NCBI GenBank assembly: GCA_035493475.1
Contig: DATJIF010000123.1
Coordinates: 89,426-153,425, forward strand
Origin: Actinospica sp035493475
GTDB lineage: Bacteria > Actinomycetota > Actinomycetes > Streptomycetales > Catenulisporaceae
Direction: 5' to 3'
DNA: 64,000 nt
The notes under the pieces were generated by a model that was given only the letters and a program-made list of their open reading frames with translations, searched no databases and had not been told where the DNA came from. Numbering within the stretch: position 1 is the stretch's first letter; each line of letters opens with the position of its first letter. This document shows positions 58,720 to 64,000 of this stretch, piece by piece. Position numbers and translations under genes: made by a program.

Positions 58720-60831
58720 CTACTCGGCCAGCGCGGCGAGCGTCGCCAACTGCCGGTCCACGCTCTCCGCGTGCCGCTGCGCGTCCTCACGGGCCTTGCG
58801 CGGACTCCAACGCCCGGTCAGCATCCAGATGAACGGGATGAACAGCACCTGGCCGCCGAAGCAGATCCACCACCAGCGCTGCCACTGGACCGGCGAGTCC
58901 TTCTGCGCCTGCAGCACCGCGGGCGCGTTGGCCTGCAGGAACTTCAGCTCGGCCACGACCTTCGGGTCCTGCAGGCCCGGGCCGTACTGGCTCACCAGCG
59001 CGAGGTCGGCGGCCGGGACCTTGCCGAGCGCGGTCAACGCGGCCGCCGCCGTCTGTACCTGCTTGCCGTCGGTGGCCAGCAGCACGAGGTCCGCCTGCGG
59101 CACGGCCGCGAGCGCCTGGAACCGCGCGGTCGCCTGCGCCGCCGTCAGATGGAACGCCGCCGCGATGTCGCCGACCGCCTTGGCCTGCGCGGCCGTGTCG
59201 TTCGGGTTCGTCTGCAAGGCCGCCTGCGTGCCGGTGTCGATCGCCTGCGCCGTGGCCAGTTCCGTCTGGTACTTCGCGCTCAGCGTGATCACCTGGGCGA
59301 CGTCGGCCGCCGACAGTCCGGAGATCTCGCTGAGGGCCTCCGCCTGCGTGGTCGGATCGGTGGGGGACGCGGCGAGCGCAGCCTGCGTGGCCGTGCTGAG
59401 CTTCTGCGCCGTCGCCAGTTCGGCGGCGTCCTGCGTCGCGATCGTCTGCACCCGGGTCGCGATCGTCGGGTCCGCTGCCACGGCCTTCACGATCGCGTTC
59501 TCGGACGCGCTCAGGCCAGGTGCCTGCCCGGCCGCCGCCGCGGCGACCTGTGAGCCCTGGTTCACCAGCGTGCTCGCGGCCGGAATCACGGCGATCAGCG
59601 CGAGCAGCGCCACCACGACGATCGTGCGCAGCGTTGAACCCCACACCGCGAGGCCGGTGGCGGTCGCGGCCGGGTTGTGCTTCTCCACCGTCTCCGTGAA
59701 CGCCGCCATCCACGCCGCGAACGCGAGCGCGCCGCCGACCGAGATCGGTATCAGCATGCCGACGAACTCGTAGTACGTCGTCGCCGGATGCGTCGTCGCG
59801 ATCGCGAACATCGCCACGCCGACCATGCTGATCGCGCCGCCGACCAGCATGAACGGTTTGCGCACCTTGAGCAGGTCGGAGAGTATGCCGGTCACCAGCA
59901 GCGCCACCGCGTTCACGCCCCAGTACCAGTTCGACAGCGCGTTCGCCCGCGCCTCCGAGTAGCCGAAGTTCGTGGCGTAGAAGACGACGAAGAAGCCGAC
60001 CGCGATGTAGTAGAAGAGCAGTGACACGCTGATCGCGATCGCCGGGAGGACGATGTCCTTGCGCAGCATCTGCCGCCAGTGGCCGGTGAGCACCTCGTTG
60101 GGGTCGATGCCGCGCGCGTTCGCCTCGATCAGCGCCTTGTCACGCATGCTGACCATCAGCTGGTCGCGCAGTTGCGGGGCGAGTTCGCGCAGGCCCACGA
60201 AGGCGATCACGAACACGATGAGGCCGACCGTGCCGCACACGCGGTACTGGTACTGCCAGTCCGGGTGCGAGCCCAGCGTGTGGCTCGCCACCTCGCTCAC
60301 GACCAGGCTGCCGAGCACCGGGCCCATCGTCCAGAAGCACATCGCCGACGCGCGCCCGAGCTGCGGGGAGAAGTCGCGGATCAGGGCGGGCGTGGCCACC
60401 AGGATCATGCCCTCGACGAAGCTGACCACTGCGAACAGGATCAGGTAGACCAGCTTGTCGGTGGAGTTCGCGAGGCCGAACAGCACCAGCGCGCCGGTCA
60501 CCGCCAGGCCGTAGACCACGAGGTTCGCCCGGCCCCAGCGGTCCGCCAGTCCGGCGACCACCGAGGCGAGCGCGCCGACCGCGTTGCCCACGATGGAGAT
60601 CGCGATCAGGTAGACCAGCGTCATGTGCAGGTTCGCGGCGAGCGCGGTCGCCACCGAGCCCTGCACGTAGAGCTCGTAGTAGAGGGTGATCGTCGCGAGG
60701 ACCACGATGACCAGATACGTCGCCCGCGGCGCGGTGGACGGGTAGTGGTCCAGCTGCCGCCCCCAGATCCCGCGCCTGGCCTCGAAGGCCGGCGCGGACG
60801 GGGGTGCGGAACGGGCTGAGCTGCTCGCCAT
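58720..60831 (-). CDS. MFS transporter with about 220-residue inserted extracytoplasmic domain
   Basis: A 703-residue MFS protein. The motif A loop GLADRWGRANLVVYG is clear. Twelve helices would be completed by the last one (WWWICFGGQVLFIPFIWML), but about 220 residues (roughly 424-645) are inserted before it. This insert is helical, Ala/Thr/Gln-rich, and contains two related units, TAQKLSTATQAALAASPTD and TAQAIDTGTQAALQTNPND. The shape suggests an external or periplasmic helical stalk. AAAGG precedes the ATG. It is divergent from a QsdR-like regulator. Confidence 0.9.
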   Translation of the reverse strand: MASSSARSAPPSAPAFEARRGIWGRQLDHYPSTAPRATYLVIVVLATITLYYELYVQGSVATALAANLHMTLVYLIAISIVGNAVGALASVVAGLADRWGRANLVVYGLAVTGALVLFGLANSTDKLVYLILFAVVSFVEGMILVATPALIRDFSPQLGRASAMCFWTMGPVLGSLVVSEVASHTLGSHPDWQYQYRVCGTVGLIVFVIAFVGLRELAPQLRDQLMVSMRDKALIEANARGIDPNEVLTGHWRQMLRKDIVLPAIAISVSLLFYYIAVGFFVVFYATNFGYSEARANALSNWYWGVNAVALLVTGILSDLLKVRKPFMLVGGAISMVGVAMFAIATTHPATTYYEFVGMLIPISVGGALAFAAWMAAFTETVEKHNPAATATGLAVWGSTLRTIVVVALLALIAVIPAASTLVNQGSQVAAAAAGQAPGLSASENAIVKAVAADPTIATRVQTIATQDAAELATAQKLSTATQAALAASPTDPTTQAEALSEISGLSAADVAQVITLSAKYQTELATAQAIDTGTQAALQTNPNDTAAQAKAVGDIAAAFHLTAAQATARFQALAAVPQADLVLLATDGKQVQTAAAALTALGKVPAADLALVSQYGPGLQDPKVVAELKFLQANAPAVLQAQKDSPVQWQRWWWICFGGQVLFIPFIWMLTGRWSPRKAREDAQRHAESVDRQLATLAALAE

Positions 60832-60850
60832 TGAGTTGCCCTTTCCCTGC

Positions 60851-60868
60851 TAAGTGAGCGCTTGCTTA
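60851..60868. promoter_or_regulatory. Operator of the QsdR-like TetR regulator
   Basis: TAAGTGAGCGCTTGCTTA, an 18-bp imperfect palindrome (14 of 18 positions symmetric), 20 bp upstream of the MFS ATG in the divergent region. Confidence 0.65.
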
Positions 60869-61010
60869 TGGATGAGCGCGTGCGGGGTCCCGGGGACACC
60901 GGCCCGACGGGTATCGCAGAGAATGGCACCGCCGGACCGCGCGTGCAACACTTTCCGAGGATGTTTCACAGTTCCGCGATCCGGCGGCTACCGGAGAGAG
61001 GCCCGAGGAC

Positions 61011-61595
61011 GTGAGCCTGAGCGACAGCCCTGATCACACCGGGCCGGGCGCGGTGGAACGCGCGGCACGCTGGTTCGCCGAGGGACGGCGGCTGGACATG
61101 CAGGGGCTGGCCGACGAACTCGGCATCTCCCGCACGACGCTGTTCCGCCGCGTCGGCGGCCGCGAAACCCTGCTGGCCCGCGCGGTGTGGGCGCAGACGG
61201 AGCGCTCGATCGCCGTCGCCGTCAAGCGCTGGGAACGCGAGCGGCCCGCCCGAGCCCTGCACACCACAGGCTCGCTCCGGCACTTCAACGCGATCGTCTC
61301 GACCTCGCCCGGCCTGCGCAGGTTCCTCGACGACGAACCCGCCGTCGCCGTCCGCATCCTGATGGACCCGGCCGGCCTCATCCAGCCCGGCACCGTCGCC
61401 GCGATCCGCGACCTGCTGCTCTGGGACATCGAGGAACACGGCCTCGAACCCGTCATCGACGCGGAAGCCTTCGCCTACGCGCTCGTCCGCATCGGCGAGT
61501 CCTTCCTCTACGCCGACGTCATCGCCGCCCGCACCCCCGACGTCGACAAGGCCAACCGCCTCCAGCAGGCCCTGATCGAGAGCGGCAGGAACTAA
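61011..61595 (+). CDS. TetR-type regulator (QsdR family)
   Basis: A 194-residue regulator. The helix-turn-helix is slightly atypical (LDMQGLADELGISRTTLFRRVGGRETLL), and the C-terminal domain resembles QsdR, the regulator of a quorum-quenching lactonase in Rhodococcus. No lactonase is nearby; the MFS transporter is divergent and is the likely target. Start GTG 61011, no strong Shine-Dalgarno. Its 3' end overlaps the convergent GGDEF-EAL gene by 4 bp. Confidence 0.88.
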   Translation: MSLSDSPDHTGPGAVERAARWFAEGRRLDMQGLADELGISRTTLFRRVGGRETLLARAVWAQTERSIAVAVKRWERERPARALHTTGSLRHFNAIVSTSPGLRRFLDDEPAVAVRILMDPAGLIQPGTVAAIRDLLLWDIEEHGLEPVIDAEAFAYALVRIGESFLYADVIAARTPDVDKANRLQQALIESGRN

Positions 61596-63811
61596 CCGAG
61601 CAAGGCCTCGAACGCGTCTCCGGTGACGGGCGCGGAGTAGAGGTAGCCCTGGAAGAGGTCGCAGCCGAGCTCACGGAGCCGGTCGCGCTGCATGGGGGAC
61701 TCGACGCCCTCGGCGATCGCGCGCAGGCCGAGGGCGTGGGCGAGGGTAATGACGGCGACCACGATCGCGTCGTCGCCGCGGTCATGGCCGAGTCCGTCCA
61801 CGAACACGCGGTCGATCTTCAGCGCGTCGACCGGGATGTCGCGCAGGTGGGCGAGCGAGGAGTATCCGGTGCCGTAGTCGTCCAAGGCGATCTGGAACCC
61901 GGCGGCCGAGAGCGCGGCCAGTGCCGAACGGGCGGCGCCGGACGCCTCATGCACGGCGGTCTCGGTCACCTCCAGGCAGATCTGCCGCGGCGCGATGCCG
62001 TGCCGCTCGACCGCCTCGGTGATCTCGGCGACCAGATCGCGGTGGTGCGAGAGCTGCCGGTTGGAGAGGTTGACCGCCATCGTCAGCTCGTCGTGGCCCT
62101 CGGGCAGCACGGCGTTCCAGGCCGCGAGTTGCCGGCACGCCTCGTCCAGCACCCACCGGCCGATCGGCTGGATCAGGTGCGTCTCCTCGGCGATCTCGAT
62201 GAACTCCGACGGCGGCAGCGGGCCGCGCTCCGGGTGGCGCCAGCGGATCAGAGCCTCCGCGCCGACCGTACGTCCGTCGGCCAGGTCCACGACGGGCTGA
62301 TAGACGAGCGTGAACTCGCCGCCCTCGACGGCCTGGCGCAGCCGGTGCTCCAGATCGATCCGGCGCATAGCCCGCTCGTGCGTCGCGGGCTCGAAGAACC
62401 CGTATCCGCCGGACGCGCCGCCCGACGCCTTGACCTGGTACATCGCCGCGTCAGCCTCGCGCAGCAGGGCGTCCGCGGTCGCTCCCTCGGCCCCGGCCAG
62501 GGCGATGCCGACGCTCGTGCGGACGTGGATCGGCGTGCCCTCGCACTCGAACGGCATGATCAGGCAGCGGCAGATCCGATCGGCGAGCGCGGCGGCCTCG
62601 GAGCGCCCCTCCACGTCCTCGCACAGGATCACGAACTCGTCCCCGCCGAAGCGTGCCACGAGGTCGCCGCGCCGCACCGCCTCCCGCAGCCGCTCGCCGA
62701 CCGCCACCAGCAGCTCGTCCCCGGCGGCGTGCCCGAGACTGTCGTTGACCAGCTTGAACCGGTCCAGGTCCAGGAAGAGCACGGCCGGCCGCCCCGGACG
62801 GGACCCGGCGAGCTCGATCGCCTCCTCGATCCGGCTGACCAGCAGCGTGCGGTTGGCCAGGCCGGTCAGCGGGTCGCGCACGGCCCGCTCGGCCAGCGCC
62901 TCCTCCATCCGGCGGCGCTCGGTCAGGTCCCGGCTTACCGCCAGCACGCTGCGCACGGCGCCGTCCTCGCCGATCTCCGGCACGAAGCGGGTGTGCAGGT
63001 AGCGCTGCCGGTCCCCGACGACGACGCTGAACTCGCGCTCGACCCCCTCGGCCGTGCGCAGCACGTGCTGCAGCGCGCGCTCCCACTCCGGCACGAACTC
63101 CCCGGGTTCGTTCAGCTCCCGGCTGGTCCGGCCGAGCAGCTCCTTCTCCGGCCGGCCGGTCATCTCCTGCGCGGCCGGGTTGGCGTACGTGATCCGCAGC
63201 TCGCGGTCGTAGCGCGTCATCGGGTCCGGGCTGGTGTCGATGAGCGTGCGCAGCTCCTCGCCGATCCGGTCCAGCTCCGCGGTGCGGGCGATCAGCTCGC
63301 GCTCGGCGATCTTGCGCGCGGTGATGTCGCGGCTTATCCCGAACGTGCCGATGATCCGGCCCTCGAAGTCGCGCAGCGGCTGCTTGCTCGCGCTCAGCGT
63401 CTCCTCGGCGGCGGTGTGCGGCCGCAGGTGCGGCTCCTCGACGTCGTTGACCGCCCGGCCGGTGCGCATGATGGCCCGCTCGATCTCGAACGCCGCCGCC
63501 ACGTGCTCCGCGGTGAAGTAGTCCCGCACCGACTTGCCGACCATGTCCGCCGGGTCCTTGGCCCCGGTGAACTCGGCCGCGCTGCGGCTGACCTTGAGGA
63601 AACGCGAGTCGCGGTCCTTGAAGTAGATCATGTCGGCGCAGGCCGAGAGCAGGTTGTGCAGACAGATCCGATCGAGTTCGGCCTCGTCGATCGGCTGGTC
63701 GCGCCCGCCCGGCGGCGTCGACCCGTCCTGTTCGTCTTCGGACTCGTGTCCGCCTGTGCTCCCCATCGACGTGGTCTGCTCCACAGATCGGTTTCGGAAT
63801 GCAGAGTTCAT
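61592..63811 (-). CDS. PAS-PAS-GGDEF-EAL cyclic-di-GMP protein
   Basis: A 739-residue cytoplasmic signalling protein. Two PAS domains lie at about 45-170 and 180-305, then GGDEF (about 305-470) with an intact FGGDEF site near residue 388, and EAL (about 485-735) with intact EAL in GAEALIRW, DDYGTGYSSL and a conserved KIDRVFV. It may make and/or degrade c-di-GMP. ATG 63811 overlaps the upstream gene's stop (ATGA), indicating coupling. Without N-terminal helices, input is probably cytosolic (redox, light or ligand). Confidence 0.93.
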   Translation of the reverse strand: MNSAFRNRSVEQTTSMGSTGGHESEDEQDGSTPPGGRDQPIDEAELDRICLHNLLSACADMIYFKDRDSRFLKVSRSAAEFTGAKDPADMVGKSVRDYFTAEHVAAAFEIERAIMRTGRAVNDVEEPHLRPHTAAEETLSASKQPLRDFEGRIIGTFGISRDITARKIAERELIARTAELDRIGEELRTLIDTSPDPMTRYDRELRITYANPAAQEMTGRPEKELLGRTSRELNEPGEFVPEWERALQHVLRTAEGVEREFSVVVGDRQRYLHTRFVPEIGEDGAVRSVLAVSRDLTERRRMEEALAERAVRDPLTGLANRTLLVSRIEEAIELAGSRPGRPAVLFLDLDRFKLVNDSLGHAAGDELLVAVGERLREAVRRGDLVARFGGDEFVILCEDVEGRSEAAALADRICRCLIMPFECEGTPIHVRTSVGIALAGAEGATADALLREADAAMYQVKASGGASGGYGFFEPATHERAMRRIDLEHRLRQAVEGGEFTLVYQPVVDLADGRTVGAEALIRWRHPERGPLPPSEFIEIAEETHLIQPIGRWVLDEACRQLAAWNAVLPEGHDELTMAVNLSNRQLSHHRDLVAEITEAVERHGIAPRQICLEVTETAVHEASGAARSALAALSAAGFQIALDDYGTGYSSLAHLRDIPVDALKIDRVFVDGLGHDRGDDAIVVAVITLAHALGLRAIAEGVESPMQRDRLRELGCDLFQGYLYSAPVTGDAFEALLG

Positions 63812-64000
63812 GCTAGCCGTGCGGGTCTTACCAGGGCTATGTGGCCGTCCGGCCGAATCACGATCGTCTCGGCCCGCCCCCAACCCGCCCGCAGCGCCCA
63901 GTCCGGGCCGAGCACCGCCGCTGCCGCGACGTCCACGAAGTGCTCCGGCTCGTCATCCGCCCAGGTGGGAGCGCCGCCCACGCTCAGGCGCACCCACCTG
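63808..64000 (-). CDS. C-terminal part of an unknown, possibly FAD-dependent monooxygenase (5' end outside window)
   Basis: The open frame runs off the window edge and stops at 63808-63810. The visible end (WGRAETIVIRPDGHIALVRP) resembles the C-terminal tail of flavin aromatic hydroxylases, where RPDGHIAW-like sequence closes the thioredoxin-like domain. Identification rests on this alone. It overlaps the GGDEF-EAL start by 4 nt, so the oxidoreductase and the c-di-GMP protein would be co-translated. Confidence 0.5.
   Translation of the reverse strand, partial: RWVRLSVGGAPTWADDEPEHFVDVAAAAVLGPDWALRAGWGRAETIVIRPDGHIALVRPARLA

Noticed and set aside
61011..61595. Quorum-quenching locus, based on the QsdR-like regulator
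   Set aside because: No lactonase gene is adjacent; the divergent neighbour is an MFS transporter.

Overview
The window is very GC-rich, almost every codon ends in G or C, GTG starts are common and many genes appear to be leaderless. Together with AfsR/SARP, LAL, ECF42, DUF6082 and DUF3761 genes, this points to a filamentous actinomycete (Streptomycetales or Catenulisporales type). The species cannot be named from the sequence. Coding density is high. I saw no rRNA, tRNA, CRISPR array, insertion sequence or prophage. The genes look like accessory, regulatory and cell-surface functions typical of a chromosome arm.

Layout. 1-5.5 kb: the end of an aldehyde dehydrogenase, a LAL-type LuxR regulator, an aldo/keto reductase behind a strong palindrome, a Tat-exported alpha/beta hydrolase and a small protein. 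5.5-10.4 kb: a two-gene operon of a 1,476-residue helical-repeat protein and a degenerate J-domain-like protein. 10.5-13.6 kb: a serine hydrolase and a divergent SDR/TetR pair with a duplicated operator; the SDR lacks the catalytic Tyr and Lys. 13.6-19.9 kb: two surface-anchored proteins, a secreted beta-propeller, a HEAT-repeat protein and a GPP34 protein with a tetrapeptide-repeat tail. 20.0-24.4 kb: a tight three-gene operon (processive GT2, GH113-like lipoprotein, GT-C membrane protein), probably for an extracellular polysaccharide. 24.5-29.1 kb: TetR/fabF, MarR/hydrolase, YidB-like protein and a D,D-carboxypeptidase.

29.2-36.5 kb: an ECF42 sigma factor with its YCII/DGPF partner behind a matching ECF42-type promoter, an AfsR-like SARP-NB-ARC-TPR regulator, a SnoaL-cupin fusion and a DUF3761 lipoprotein. 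36.5-42.6 kb: a LysR, DUF4916, YjbQ, GNAT series; a BASS-type transporter; an HxlR/QorB pair; a TetR with a clear operator; and a UspA protein. 42.6-45.5 kb: a GH5-CBM13 glycanase with a textbook promoter and operator, then a decayed patch with a DUF6082 gene broken by one in-frame stop. 45.6-52.6 kb: a four-gene ABC export operon (two FtsX-like permeases, two ATPases, all overlapping by 4 nt), one ATPase carrying an AbrB-like tail. 52.7-57.7 kb: an M48 peptidase and a Ser/Thr kinase-NB-ARC-TPR fusion. 57.7-64 kb: a cell-wall amidase, an MFS transporter with a large inserted domain and its divergent QsdR-like regulator, a PAS-GGDEF-EAL protein, and the end of an oxidoreductase-like gene.

Two themes recur. 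First, small divergent regulator/enzyme pairs have inverted repeats exactly where an operator should be (about 12.97, 25.13, 26.91, 38.98, 40.46, 42.04 and 60.86 kb). Second, many starts lie 6-12 bases after a TAnnnT-like -10 element, as in leaderless transcripts. The two STAND proteins (31.7 and 54.3 kb) share an NB-ARC/TPR chassis with different output domains.
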